Below, piece by piece: positions 52,470 through 62,416 of a stretch of 64,000 bases of DNA. Position 1 is the first letter of the stretch; each line of letters starts with the position of its first letter. The DNA is from Brucella pseudogrignonensis (GTDB lineage: Bacteria > Pseudomonadota > Alphaproteobacteria > Rhizobiales > Rhizobiaceae): contig NZ_JAVLAT010000003.1 of assembly GCF_032190615.1 (NCBI RefSeq), positions 124,001-188,000 on the forward strand, in the 5' to 3' direction. A program made the translations under genes and the position numbers. Under the pieces are notes generated by a model. The model worked only from the letters and a program-made list of their open reading frames with translations. It searched no databases and was not told the DNA's origin.

Positions 52470-52803
52470 TTTTAGCCAAGTTGTAAAAGCCCTCTCACGG
52501 CAAAGGGGCTTGTAATTCAGAACACACGATTTACCTTTTTATACACGGTCATTGTGCTTTGTCGCAACGATGAACTAACAGTCTTTCGTAAAACGGCTGA
52601 TACGAGGTACAAATTTCTGACTGGCACTCTGAAAATGAGGGCCGTGTGGATATTCTGAGCTCATAGCAGATACTTGTGTCGGCATAAGGTCGGGATCACA
52701 GTTATTGGATTTTCGCATCTATTAGATAGGCTGTTTGCATCTGGTTCAGGTTATGGTATGAATTATTCATACCATGCTTGATGTGATCATAAAGAAAAGT
52801 AGA
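52470..52803. other. intergenic region before the toxin-antitoxin pair
   Basis: 334 bp, AT-rich, with no gene seen. It contains a weak 6-bp stem (AAGCCC/GGGCTT) near 52488-52513 and the 23-bp palindrome listed separately. No RNA gene was recognised. Confidence 0.4.
52753..52775. promoter_or_regulatory. 23-bp palindrome, probable antitoxin operator
   Basis: ATGGTATGAA (52753-52762) and TTCATACCAT (52766-52775) are perfect 10-bp arms around TTA. It lies just before the antitoxin gene, where ribbon-helix-helix antitoxins bind to repress their own operon. Since it overlaps an ATG at 52774, the true antitoxin start is more likely at 52804. Confidence 0.65.
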
Positions 52804-53085
52804 ATGGCCAACATCGAAAAACGCACGATTAGCCTGCTTAGTGAGCAGGCAGCTTTCATCGAGTCTAAAGTCAGGAATGGGGATTACGCCTCAGTCAGTG
52901 AGGTTGTTCGTGCTGGCATCCGAGCATTAAGAGAGCGTGATGAAGTGATTGAACGCTGGCTACATAATGAAGTTGCTGGATCTTACGATGCGATGAAATC
53001 AGATCCAGCCCGTGCGATAACCGTCGATTCTGCCTTTGCGTCAGTTCGTAATCGGCATGCTGAACGCGTGAAAGGTCGCAAGTGA
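52804..53085 (+). CDS. ParD-like antitoxin (ribbon-helix-helix)
   Basis: A 93-residue protein of the ParD/CopG family. The RHH DNA-binding part is RTISLLSEQAAFIESKVRNG followed by DYASVSEVVRAGIRALRERD. The C-terminal tail binds and neutralises the toxin. The stop overlaps the toxin GTG by 4 bases. The start at 52804 avoids the operator palindrome; the frame also opens at 52774. Confidence 0.85.
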   Translation: MANIEKRTISLLSEQAAFIESKVRNGDYASVSEVVRAGIRALRERDEVIERWLHNEVAGSYDAMKSDPARAITVDSAFASVRNRHAERVKGRK

Positions 53086-53390
53086 TCCGCAGATCCGTCG
53101 TCTTATCTCCGGAGGCGGAAACAGATCTGGTGGCTCTTTATGATTGGATAGCCGAAAGAGCATCGCCTGATACCGCACTTGGATATATTGATAGGCTCGA
53201 GAACTATATTCGTGACTTGGAATATGCTTCTGAACGAGGCGCTTTGCACAACGATATACGAGAAGGGCTGAGAACCGTTGGCTTTGAACGTAGGATAACG
53301 ATCGCGTTCAATGTCACTGCGCAAGAAGTTATTGTTCTTGGCTTATTTTATGGCGGCCAAAATTGGCAGGAAGCCTTATCTCAACACTGA
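53082..53390 (+). CDS. ParE/RelE-family toxin
   Basis: A 102-residue ParE-type toxin (SPEAETDLVALYDWIAERA, TALGYIDRLENYIRDLE, FERRITIAFNVTAQEVIVLG, FYGGQNWQEAL). ParE proteins act on DNA gyrase. GTG start at 53082 coupled to the antitoxin. The fold and length are normal, so the pair should be functional. It sits between the siderophore and cellulose blocks. Confidence 0.85.
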   Translation: MIRRSVVLSPEAETDLVALYDWIAERASPDTALGYIDRLENYIRDLEYASERGALHNDIREGLRTVGFERRITIAFNVTAQEVIVLGLFYGGQNWQEALSQH

Positions 53391-53541
53391 AATCGTAATT
53401 GTGGTTCTTGGTTCCAAATCTAAATCAGAAACTTCCCACCAGATTTGCACCACGTACTATTTTTTCCTCTGTACTTAAAGATTAAAAATTACTAAATAAT
53501 AAATAAAGAAATGCCGATTATATCACCGTACTGAATGAGAA

Positions 53542-54612
53542 ATGGGGCTCGTTGTTTTGAATAATTGGCATATCAGCCTTCTGCTTTTAATGGCTCCGCT
53601 GCTAATTTCGTGCACTTCAACGGGAACTGCTAGCATCAGTAACGGCAAACGGGTGGTTACACTGGAGGATGCGTTCGTTCTCCCAGCAAATTATTCCGTT
53701 GTTGGTGTTGTCGAAGATCGGGCACGTAATGGCGTTACGCAAAAAATTACACTGAGTACGAACTCCAAGCTGGCGGGCGAAAACTACTTCTACGTTCAGT
53801 TTTTGGGTCCGACAGGTGCGCGCACGGAAAATACGATTTCATATGCTGCGATTACAGACGGCCGGATAGCAAGAGAGTTGCGCACTGAGATGGGTGGTAT
53901 CGTAATGTCTCGCTCCCCATTCTATGTTCAAAATAATTACGGCTCGTTTAGCTATGCAACAGGTAAGGCGCCGGGTGGCGACAATTGCATTTATGCGTGG
54001 CAACAAATTCAATCGCCGGAGCATAATCAAAACTTTTTCCAGAACAGAGGGCGTATCAATTTGCGCTTGCGTCTTTGTGAGACGGGTTCAGATGTCGATA
54101 AGCTATTGTCGGCGATGTATGGCTTCACCATCAACGCAACGAACCAGGCTAATTCCTGGAACCCTTATGGTGAGCCTGCTTCTCCATCGCCCGATCTTGG
54201 ACGACCCGGCAATCCGGTTTTTCCGCCGACTGTGAAAAGCGAACTTGCCGGACCGTTTCCAGCATCAGATCTTAACAGCAGTCTTTTGAATAAAGCTGAG
54301 GCAACGTTCGAAAATGCGGCGCAAAATGACCAGCAAGAGCGCCGCCCTCCAAATCCATCATCGAATAGTGCAAGCCAGGAGAGTGTGGTGCCGCGTCGTG
54401 TGCTGCCAGCACCCGTTAAAGCGACCAGTTCAAATACGGTTATTGTGCCGCCTCCGCCCGCCTCTAGTCAGAGCTCTGACGTCTTGAGACTGCAGTCGTC
54501 GAGCAATGGAGGAGCAAAAAATGAAGCAATACAAGTTCCATCTCCCTGCTCTTTGATAAAGTCTCCGAGATCAAACGGTAAGGAAAGTGAAGCAAATAAT
54601 TTCTGCAATTAG
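53542..54612 (+). CDS. bcsN: cellulose biosynthesis protein BcsN, lipoprotein
   Basis: A 356-residue protein beginning with a lipoprotein signal (LLLLMAPLLISC, lipobox LISC). The first 190 residues are the BcsN domain seen upstream of cellulose synthase in rhizobia and Brucella relatives (RVVTLEDAFVLPANYSVVG). The last 150 residues are Ser/Pro/Asn-rich and probably disordered (PPPPASSQSS). It is the first gene of the cellulose operon, 44 bp before bcsA. Its exact role is unknown; outer-membrane placement is predicted. Confidence 0.8.
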   Translation: MGLVVLNNWHISLLLLMAPLLISCTSTGTASISNGKRVVTLEDAFVLPANYSVVGVVEDRARNGVTQKITLSTNSKLAGENYFYVQFLGPTGARTENTISYAAITDGRIARELRTEMGGIVMSRSPFYVQNNYGSFSYATGKAPGGDNCIYAWQQIQSPEHNQNFFQNRGRINLRLRLCETGSDVDKLLSAMYGFTINATNQANSWNPYGEPASPSPDLGRPGNPVFPPTVKSELAGPFPASDLNSSLLNKAEATFENAAQNDQQERRPPNPSSNSASQESVVPRRVLPAPVKATSSNTVIVPPPPASSQSSDVLRLQSSSNGGAKNEAIQVPSPCSLIKSPRSNGKESEANNFCN

Positions 54613-54656
54613 CGGTCCCTCACTATTCGAATAATAGGTTAAAGAAAGAATACACT

Positions 54657-56855
54657 ATGCCGAATTTGGGGATTTTAATTTGTTGGATTCTTTCAGCCGT
54701 CGGCGTGCTGTTTTTTTGCTTCATACCTATAAATCTTGCAACGCAGCTTTCTCTTGGTATTAGTGTTCTGGTCCTCGTTGCAGTTCTGAAGCATTTCAGG
54801 ATTGGCGGACCATGGCGGCTTGTTGTTGTCGGTCTTTGTAGTGCTGTAGTGTTGCGATATGTTTATTGGAGAACCACGCAAACCATTCCTCCTGTAAGCC
54901 AGTTACAGAATTTTATACCGGGGATTTTGCTTTATATGGCGGAACTCTACAGCGTGATGATGCTGGCCCTTTCCGTCTTTGTCGTTTCACTTCCCCGTAC
55001 ATCGCCTGATAGTATCGATCTGGCTGAAGAAGACATGCCGTCGGTTGATGTGTTCATCCCTTCTTATAACGAAGATGCAAACCTTCTTGCCAACACAATC
55101 GCCGCAGCCGTTAATATGGATTACCCAGCGGACAAGCTCGCAATCTGGCTGCTGGATGATGGTGGCACAGATCAAAAATGCGGGTCATCAGATTTGTTAG
55201 AGAGCCGTCGCGCAACAGAACGTCGCGCAACGTTAAAAGCGCTATGCGCGGACTTCGGTATTAATTATTTGACACGCGCACGAAACGAACATGCAAAAGC
55301 GGGTAACCTGAATAATGGCCTTGCGCATTCAAAAGGCGAACTCATAGCCGTTTTTGATGCGGATCATGCACCAGCTCGGAATTTTTTGACGCAAACCGTG
55401 GGTTACTTTGTACAAAACCGTAAATTGTTTCTCGTGCAGACCCCTCATTTCTTCATCAATCCTGATCCTGTTGAACGAAATCTTCGTACTTTTAATCAGA
55501 TGCCAAGTGAAAATGAGATGTTTTATGGCATGATTCAACGTGGCCTCGATAAGTGGAATGCGGCGTTTTTCTGTGGCTCCGCTGCGTTGTTAAGCCGTGA
55601 AGCACTTTCCACAACAGATGGATTTAGCGGTGTTAGTATTACCGAGGATTGTGAGACTGCCGTTAACTTGCATGCTCAAGGCTGGGAAAGTGTCTATATT
55701 GATCGCCCGCTGATCGCTGGCCTGCAACCAGCAACCTTCGCGAGCTTTATCGGGCAGAGAAGCCGTTGGGCTCAAGGAATGATGCAAATTCTTCGATACC
55801 GCTTCCCGCCATTTCTGCCTGGATTAGCATTACCTCAGCGGCTTTGTTATATGTCATCGACGCTATTCTGGCTCTTCCCATTTGCTCGAATGACATTTCT
55901 TGTTGCCCCACTGTTTTATCTGTTTTTTGATCTCCAGATTTTTGTTGCCTCAGGAGGCGAATTTCTTGCCTACACGTTGATCTATCTATTTATCAATTTG
56001 TTGCTTCAAAACTATCTTTATGGAAATTATCGCTGGCCGTGGATCTCCGAGCTTTATGAATATGTGCAGTCCGTACATTTGTTTCCGGCGATCATATCGG
56101 TTCTGCTTAATCCCAAAAAGCCTACATTTAATGTGACGGCCAAAGATGAATCCATAACAGTCAGCCGACTGTCTGAAATATCACGGCCATTTTTTATAAT
56201 ATTCATCGTTTTGGTGATCGCGTTGCTTTACGCGGCATATCGCGTATATACAGAACCCTACAAAGCCGATGTTTTGATTGTTGTGGGCGGATGGACGCTG
56301 CTTAATCTGATCATGGCCGGATGTGCATTGGGCGTTGTTTCAGAGCGGGGTGAGTGGTCATCTACCGTGCGCGTAAAGGTGACACGACGAAGTTCCCTCC
56401 TGATCAATGGAGAGTGGAATACAGCCACGATTGATGATGTTTCTGTAAACGGAATGCATTTGACTGTTTATGCGACAGACGCAAAAGCGCTCAGCGTTGG
56501 ACAACGCACGTCGGCCCGCTTCCAGACGCTTGCAACTATGGACAGCGACGAACTCCCAATTGAAGTCAGAAATGTGAAACTGGAGGGAGACCTTTTGTCT
56601 GTGGGTTGCCTTTTTAAACCCACTACCGCTGATCATCACAGATTGGTAGCCGACCTGATTTTTGCAAATTCGGAGCGCTGGAAAGAAATACAACAAGAAC
56701 GGAGAACCAATCCGGGTGTGTTGCGTGCGACACTATGGTTTCTCAGCCTTTCAATTTATCAAACGGGCAGAGGACTTGCTTATTTCCTAGGGCTGAACCA
56801 GTACTCTAAAAGCAGCAGAGCGAAAGCACAGGCAAAAAAGGTAGGTAAGGCATGA
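54657..56855 (+). CDS. bcsA: cellulose synthase catalytic subunit
   Basis: A 732-residue processive GT2 glycosyltransferase. N-terminal helices lie at about 1-110. The catalytic core has DDG (167-169), DAD (234-236), TED (329-331) and QRSRW (367-371), so the D,D,D,QxxRW set is complete. C-terminal helices follow, then a PilZ region. Its DxSxxG is present (DVSVNG, 594-599), but the preceding c-di-GMP motif RxxxR is not clean (STVRVKVTRR: Ser at the first position, or a shifted KxxxR). It polymerises UDP-glucose to beta-1,4-glucan at the inner membrane. It overlaps bcsB by 4 bases. Confidence 0.93.
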   Translation: MPNLGILICWILSAVGVLFFCFIPINLATQLSLGISVLVLVAVLKHFRIGGPWRLVVVGLCSAVVLRYVYWRTTQTIPPVSQLQNFIPGILLYMAELYSVMMLALSVFVVSLPRTSPDSIDLAEEDMPSVDVFIPSYNEDANLLANTIAAAVNMDYPADKLAIWLLDDGGTDQKCGSSDLLESRRATERRATLKALCADFGINYLTRARNEHAKAGNLNNGLAHSKGELIAVFDADHAPARNFLTQTVGYFVQNRKLFLVQTPHFFINPDPVERNLRTFNQMPSENEMFYGMIQRGLDKWNAAFFCGSAALLSREALSTTDGFSGVSITEDCETAVNLHAQGWESVYIDRPLIAGLQPATFASFIGQRSRWAQGMMQILRYRFPPFLPGLALPQRLCYMSSTLFWLFPFARMTFLVAPLFYLFFDLQIFVASGGEFLAYTLIYLFINLLLQNYLYGNYRWPWISELYEYVQSVHLFPAIISVLLNPKKPTFNVTAKDESITVSRLSEISRPFFIIFIVLVIALLYAAYRVYTEPYKADVLIVVGGWTLLNLIMAGCALGVVSERGEWSSTVRVKVTRRSSLLINGEWNTATIDDVSVNGMHLTVYATDAKALSVGQRTSARFQTLATMDSDELPIEVRNVKLEGDLLSVGCLFKPTTADHHRLVADLIFANSERWKEIQQERRTNPGVLRATLWFLSLSIYQTGRGLAYFLGLNQYSKSSRAKAQAKKVGKA

Positions 56856-59254
56856 CAGTCTTTCTACTCCAAAAAAAGCCGGTTATTAGCAAGTTTAGAT
56901 TGGGCGCGGTGATTGTCAGTGGGGCGGTCGTATCACTTGCTTCAACCTGTTCGTATGCACAAGCGCCTTTCAGTATGACGCCGGAAGGCGCACAGGAAAG
57001 CATTCCTGTCATCCAGCAACCAACAGTAGCGCCGCCTTCAGCAGTTCCGTCGGCAGCCAATTTGCGTAAATGGCAACGATACCTCATACCAACGAACCAA
57101 TTATCCTTAAGGGGTGAGCAGTTCGCACGTAGTTGGAACATATCCCTCTCCGAGGCGGAAGCCAGTTCGGCAGCGACATTAAGCATTGGCTATCAAAATG
57201 CGATCCTGGTTGCACCAGAGAACTCATTCTTCACTGTCACACTGAACAATACAGAAGTATTGAAGCAGGCCATTCGATCATCTGATCAGGTTGCCGATGC
57301 AACTATTGCCGTTCCGGCCAAATTACTCAGAGCCGGCAATAATACGATAACCTTAAGCGCTCATCAGAGGCATCGGACGGATTGTTCTGTTCAGTCAACA
57401 TACGAGCTTTGGACCAATATCGATTCCACCCGGACATTTTTGACGTTCGACTTGAGTGCTGAGTCTGACAATATTTCTGGCAGCTTGCGTGACATTAATG
57501 ATCATATTTCAACCATAGGCGTTAACGCGAAAGGTGAAACACACTTCAACATTATCGCTCCGGGTTCAAATAATAGCGAAAATGGCAATAGCCTCATGCG
57601 GCTCTCACAAGCCTTAGCTATATTGGGGGGTATGCCCAATCAGAGCTTTTCCGTGGAAAAGTTTCTTTTTTCAGACGTTCAAGATGCAAGTCTTCATCGT
57701 TCTGGAGAACTAACAGTTTTGTTGGGAACCTATGACGAGCTCAAAACTGCGGCGCAAACCCTGGGTATTCAGTTTGATACCAAAGTCCCGGAAAGTGTTG
57801 AGTTTTTAACTGATCCTTCCGGGCGCAGAGTTTTATTAATTGCGGGTGCCAACTGGCAACGGGTAAAGCAGAGCATAGATCGGATTGCCGAGTTAACAGA
57901 TCGTCCGGCTGATGTGTTAAGAACTGAATTGAACACGCAAAACTGGCATTTGCCTGAAGCGCCAATGGTCAGAGATAAAACAACTCTGACATTTTCAGAG
58001 CTTGGGATACCTACTCAACAATTTGATGGTCGCAGGTTTAGTAACGAATTTATTTTTGCTATTCCTGCGGATTTCTATGCAAACTCTTACGGCAATGCGA
58101 CCATTCACATGGACGCAGCATATTCATCGGAAGTGTTGCCAGGCAGCCGGATTGATATTTACGTCAATGATAATATTGCGACGACGATACCGATTACGAC
58201 CACTGGCGGTGGCGTCATGCGGCAATTGCCAATCAATATCTCGATGCGCAATTTCCGCCCTGGCGTAAATACAGTCGTCGTAGAAGCTGCTCTCTTAACC
58301 AATCAGGATAAAGTGTGCGCGCCTGGTGTGACAACATCACAGAGTTCACCACGCTTTGCACTTTTTGATTCATCGACATTTAGCGTCCCGACATTCGCCC
58401 GGATCGGTCAAACCCCAAATCTCGCTGCAATGGCTGGAATGGCTTATCCTTATAATTACTCACGTGAGACGCTTCCGTTAGTCGCAAACTTTAACGATTT
58501 TAACGTCATGGCGGCGTCCGCCACAATTTTGGGCAATCTTGCCAGCGCAGCAGGTCGGCCATTCGATATTACCACAAGTATCACGGATGATCGACTTTTA
58601 TCAAACAACGCGCTTTTTGTTGGTAATATCAATAGCTTTCCTGACACAGTATTATCAAGCGTTGGGCTTAATCCTGAGGCAAAAAGCTCGTGGAGCGATG
58701 ACGATTCAGAGGTTCTATTACCCGATAGTAAGAACTTGACTCTCAATGATTGGCAGCGATTGCATCAATCTAGTTGGGTGAGTAATCTGCAAAATATTTA
58801 TTCCAGTCTGCGCACAACGTTTAATATTTCGAATGAACTGCGTTTGTTCCCGGGAGAAACAACGCAATATACGCCGTCGAGAGAAATTTCGGGCGTTATG
58901 GCACAAGGTCCAAGCCCGTCTTCAAATGGAGCATGGACCGTATTTACGGCACCTGATAGCGCCATGCTAAGAACAACTGCGCAAACGCTTACGCAACAGG
59001 AAAATTGGACCGAAAGTCAGGGCAGAATTACGGTCTATAACAGGGTGAATACTGCCGTTGAAACCATGCCGGTTCAGAATTTTTCTTTCATTCCCACGCA
59101 GCCTTTTTCAATATCGAACTGGCGCCTCATCGCCACCAACTGGCTATCAAGCAACGCATTATCCTATGTTCTGTTAATGATAGCGATTTTTGTGGCACTC
59201 GGTCTGACAACATCTGCTTTGGTTTCACGTTCGGGGAGACGTGATGATGAGTAA
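56852..59254 (+). CDS. bcsB: cellulose synthase periplasmic subunit
   Basis: An 800-residue BcsB. A signal peptide (about residues 20-40, GAVIVSGAVVSLASTCSYAQ) and a C-terminal membrane anchor (residues about 770-790, LSYVLLMIAIFVALGLTTSA) flank two carbohydrate-binding-like and two flavodoxin-like domains (RTDCSVQSTYELWTNID is the usual conserved segment). With BcsA it forms the synthase-translocon. It overlaps bcsZ by 14 bases. Confidence 0.92.
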   Translation: MTVFLLQKKPVISKFRLGAVIVSGAVVSLASTCSYAQAPFSMTPEGAQESIPVIQQPTVAPPSAVPSAANLRKWQRYLIPTNQLSLRGEQFARSWNISLSEAEASSAATLSIGYQNAILVAPENSFFTVTLNNTEVLKQAIRSSDQVADATIAVPAKLLRAGNNTITLSAHQRHRTDCSVQSTYELWTNIDSTRTFLTFDLSAESDNISGSLRDINDHISTIGVNAKGETHFNIIAPGSNNSENGNSLMRLSQALAILGGMPNQSFSVEKFLFSDVQDASLHRSGELTVLLGTYDELKTAAQTLGIQFDTKVPESVEFLTDPSGRRVLLIAGANWQRVKQSIDRIAELTDRPADVLRTELNTQNWHLPEAPMVRDKTTLTFSELGIPTQQFDGRRFSNEFIFAIPADFYANSYGNATIHMDAAYSSEVLPGSRIDIYVNDNIATTIPITTTGGGVMRQLPINISMRNFRPGVNTVVVEAALLTNQDKVCAPGVTTSQSSPRFALFDSSTFSVPTFARIGQTPNLAAMAGMAYPYNYSRETLPLVANFNDFNVMAASATILGNLASAAGRPFDITTSITDDRLLSNNALFVGNINSFPDTVLSSVGLNPEAKSSWSDDDSEVLLPDSKNLTLNDWQRLHQSSWVSNLQNIYSSLRTTFNISNELRLFPGETTQYTPSREISGVMAQGPSPSSNGAWTVFTAPDSAMLRTTAQTLTQQENWTESQGRITVYNRVNTAVETMPVQNFSFIPTQPFSISNWRLIATNWLSSNALSYVLLMIAIFVALGLTTSALVSRSGRRDDE

Positions 59255-60347
59255 TGGCAGCCGGTTTTCGATGATTGTTAGTCAATGGAAGTACATTACT
59301 GCTACGGTGGCCGTAATATTGTTATTCGGTATTCCTGTTTGGAATTCTCACGCCCAAGATGTTACCAAAGCCCCTATGACCATCAACGCAAACGAGTGGA
59401 AACTTTACACTGAAAAGTTCCTAAGCCCTGAAGGTCGTATCATTGATGATGCGAATGGCAACATAAGCCACAGCGAAGGACAGGGTTATGGCTTGCTTCT
59501 GGCTGTTCTGGCTGGGCGACAGGATGATTTTGAACTCATCTGGACATTCACTAAAACAGAGCTGTTGATACGAAATGACGGTCTGTCCGCTTGGAAATGG
59601 GATCCTGGTGTCCGTCCGCATATTGTTGATACGAACAACGCATCGGACGGAGATATCTTGATAGCCTATGCGCTCACCTTGGCTGGCAGAAAATGGCCAA
59701 ATACTGAATATCTTACTTATGCGCACACCATCGCCAATACATTGTTGGCGAAGCAAATCGTTGTTTACAATGGTGAAACGATACTTCTGCCCGCCATTCG
59801 GGGATTTTCACAGGATGACAGGAAAGATGGACCGATCATCAATCTTTCTTATTGGGTGTTTGAAGCGTTTCCGGTGCTAAACGAAGTTGCGCCTTCGCCG
59901 AAATGGAATGCTCTAGTATTGAGTGGCCTTAAACTGCTGTCGCTAAGCCGTTTCGGCTCTGTTAAACTCCCTTCTGACTGGATTAGTCTTGGGGAGAAGC
60001 CGATGCCTGCAAATGGATTTCCGCCAGAATTTAGTTACAATAATGTTCGGATACCACTTTATCTCGCACGTGCCGGCAATGGAGCTGACCAGCTTACGGT
60101 CGATTTAAACGCAGCGATGACTCAAAAAAATGGTGATGTCCGTTTGGTCAATGTTCAAACAGGTGCGACCGTAACCTCGTTAAGTGAACCGGGCTATAGG
60201 ATTTTGAACGAACTGGTTTCATGTGCAAAATCCGGACAAAAAATATCGGCAGCACTTAAAGAATTTCAGCCCACACATTACTATCCGTCAACTCTACACC
60301 TTCTTTCACTCGCTTATATCAAAGAAGTTTACCCGCGATGCCTATGA
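59241..60347 (+). CDS. bcsZ: endo-1,4-beta-glucanase (GH8), cellulose operon
   Basis: A 368-residue GH8 enzyme with a signal-anchor (KYITATVAVILLFGIPVW, ending HAQ). The catalytic acid is Glu79 in HSEGQGYGLLLAVLAG and the base-region Asp is in NNASDGDILIAYALTLAG. It trims nascent cellulose and is the usual partner of bcsAB. The 14-base overlap with bcsB implies coupling; the ATG at 59241 is the first of three. Confidence 0.9.
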   Translation: MMMSNGSRFSMIVSQWKYITATVAVILLFGIPVWNSHAQDVTKAPMTINANEWKLYTEKFLSPEGRIIDDANGNISHSEGQGYGLLLAVLAGRQDDFELIWTFTKTELLIRNDGLSAWKWDPGVRPHIVDTNNASDGDILIAYALTLAGRKWPNTEYLTYAHTIANTLLAKQIVVYNGETILLPAIRGFSQDDRKDGPIINLSYWVFEAFPVLNEVAPSPKWNALVLSGLKLLSLSRFGSVKLPSDWISLGEKPMPANGFPPEFSYNNVRIPLYLARAGNGADQLTVDLNAAMTQKNGDVRLVNVQTGATVTSLSEPGYRILNELVSCAKSGQKISAALKEFQPTHYYPSTLHLLSLAYIKEVYPRCL

Positions 60348-62416
60348 AAAATATTCTTATCAGTGTTTTGCTAGGGTCGGTTGCCGTCGGCAGTTATTAT
60401 TTATTTTTTAAAAACAATGATCCTATGTCTGATTTGCAGTTAGGCATTGCCAATCAAGCACCTTCTCCAGTTTCAATTCGTGCAAGCCAAACAGCTACTC
60501 AAGTTGACACTACTTCCGATGTCGATGAAAGCGCGCTGCGTTATTTTGCAACGCGAGGTGATAAAGTTCGCATGCAAGCCGAGATCACCCGATTGAAGTC
60601 ATTGCATCCAGACTGGGTTCCGCCAGAGGATCCTACAGCACCAGCGAAAGTCTCTGACAACAAACTTGATGAACTTTGGTTGTTGTATTCCAAAGGCGAA
60701 TACAGCGCGCTGCGCAAAGCGATTGCTTCGCGAAAGAGTAGTGAACCTGATTGGGTTGTGCCAGATGATCTTTTAAAGGCTCTCGACCAAAGTGAGAATA
60801 GAGAACGTCTTATCAATGCATCGAACAATGCTCAGTATGAGATGGTCATCAATCTTGCGGCGGGTTCGCCAGAAATGCTTACTTGCAATGAGGTGGACAT
60901 CCTTTGGAGATTATCCGAAGCCTTTGCCAAGGTTGACAAAGGTAATCGAGCGCTCGACGGTTATCTCTACATTATAAATAATTGCTCTGATCCCAATGTT
61001 CGTACTGGTACGATACAAAAGGCACTGACAAATCTCTCTTATGATGAAATGCAAAAGCTTTTGGAGGTTGAAAGGCGCTCACCAGATGGACAGCGTGAAT
61101 TTGCCGGGCTCGAGAAAGATATAGCGCGTCATTTCGTTGGTTTGGCTGCTCTCGATAAAGATCTGGTAATAGATCCTTCCAATATTTCAGCACTCGAAAA
61201 CATCCCGGACAGTGAAACTCTGGGCTCTGATGCAGAGATGCTCGGTTGGTATTATATGCGCCGTGATGAGCCGACAAAGGCTGAAAAATGGTTTGATTTG
61301 GCCAATAAAAAGCAAGCGACGGTTACATCTGCCCAAGGAATGGCGCTTGTCTTAAATGCGCGCAAAGATTATTCGGCAGCAGAGGATTTGATGTATCCGT
61401 GGCATGATAAGTCGCCCGATGCAACGCTGGTTTATTTTGATTCTGCGGCGAACTTGCTCTCAAGTGATCCACCCAATCGAATGCCTGAGACTATTAGTCC
61501 GCAAGTATTGACGCGTATTGCAAATGCTACGGTTGCGGAAAAAAATATTACGACAGCAGAACAACTTGGTTGGTATGCGCGGGCAATGCAACAAGATTTG
61601 ACCGCAGTTCAATGGTTCCAGACTGCTCTTTCGTGGGATCCGTCAAATGAACCCGCTGCCTATGGATTGGCTTTAGGTCTGCTGTCGATAGATGACGAAA
61701 ATCAGTTGCGGCAAGTAAAACAAAACTGGAACTCCAAGTCCGCCCGCATTCGGGAGGTTGGCGATAGCAGACAGAATAGCAGCCGTTCTTCTCGGGGGCA
61801 GAGCTCAAGGCCAAGTAACGCGACCGCTTCTCGAACTGTCAGGAGTAATTCATACAACCCGGCGGATCGTGCAGCGCAGCCGAGATCAGCGGGATCAGGA
61901 AATGCGCGATCCTGTGCTCACGCTCTGGAAGGGCCGATGCCCACTGGCGGGAATGCAGTTTCTCATGGCTGGTGTCTGATGGAACTCAATCGTCCACTCG
62001 ATGCTGTAAGAAGCTTTGAATCTGCGCTGATGACTGGATCTGCTTCCCAACGTTCGGAAGCGGCCTATGGCCAGGCGCTGGCTTATTTGCGTGCAGGTCT
62101 TGTTGATAAAGCCGCCGTATCAGCCACTAAGGCACCGTTAAGCCCTCAACGTCAGAAGGAACTGCGCGTTTCAATATTATCAGATAAAGCCGTTGCTGCT
62201 TATCAAGCTGGCAACTTTCGTGATGTCCTTTCTATACTCGAGCAACGCGCTCAATTGGCAGCGCCTCGAAAGGATCTGATGGGTCTTCAAGCCGCGGCCT
62301 ATTTGAAACTTCGTCGTTATGATGATGCGAGGGTAATTTATGAGGCATTGGCTGCCACCGGTGATCGCGAGGGAATAAGAGGAATGGCTGCAATCAGAGA
62401 TATTCAGGGAAGATAA
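60338..62416 (+). CDS. TPR-repeat protein of the cellulose operon (BcsC-like without porin)
   Basis: A 692-residue protein with an N-terminal signal-anchor (ILISVLLGSVAVGSYYLFF) and tetratricopeptide-like helices for the rest (GWYYMRRDEPTKAEKWFDLA, LGWYARAMQQDLTAVQWFQT, YLRAGLVDKAAVSATKA). A Ser/Arg/Asn-rich linker lies near 475-530. No outer-membrane beta-barrel follows, unlike BcsC, so it matches only the periplasmic scaffold half. It overlaps bcsZ by 10 bases. A role in organising or exporting cellulose is inferred from position. Confidence 0.75.
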   Translation: MPMKNILISVLLGSVAVGSYYLFFKNNDPMSDLQLGIANQAPSPVSIRASQTATQVDTTSDVDESALRYFATRGDKVRMQAEITRLKSLHPDWVPPEDPTAPAKVSDNKLDELWLLYSKGEYSALRKAIASRKSSEPDWVVPDDLLKALDQSENRERLINASNNAQYEMVINLAAGSPEMLTCNEVDILWRLSEAFAKVDKGNRALDGYLYIINNCSDPNVRTGTIQKALTNLSYDEMQKLLEVERRSPDGQREFAGLEKDIARHFVGLAALDKDLVIDPSNISALENIPDSETLGSDAEMLGWYYMRRDEPTKAEKWFDLANKKQATVTSAQGMALVLNARKDYSAAEDLMYPWHDKSPDATLVYFDSAANLLSSDPPNRMPETISPQVLTRIANATVAEKNITTAEQLGWYARAMQQDLTAVQWFQTALSWDPSNEPAAYGLALGLLSIDDENQLRQVKQNWNSKSARIREVGDSRQNSSRSSRGQSSRPSNATASRTVRSNSYNPADRAAQPRSAGSGNARSCAHALEGPMPTGGNAVSHGWCLMELNRPLDAVRSFESALMTGSASQRSEAAYGQALAYLRAGLVDKAAVSATKAPLSPQRQKELRVSILSDKAVAAYQAGNFRDVLSILEQRAQLAAPRKDLMGLQAAAYLKLRRYDDARVIYEALAATGDREGIRGMAAIRDIQGR

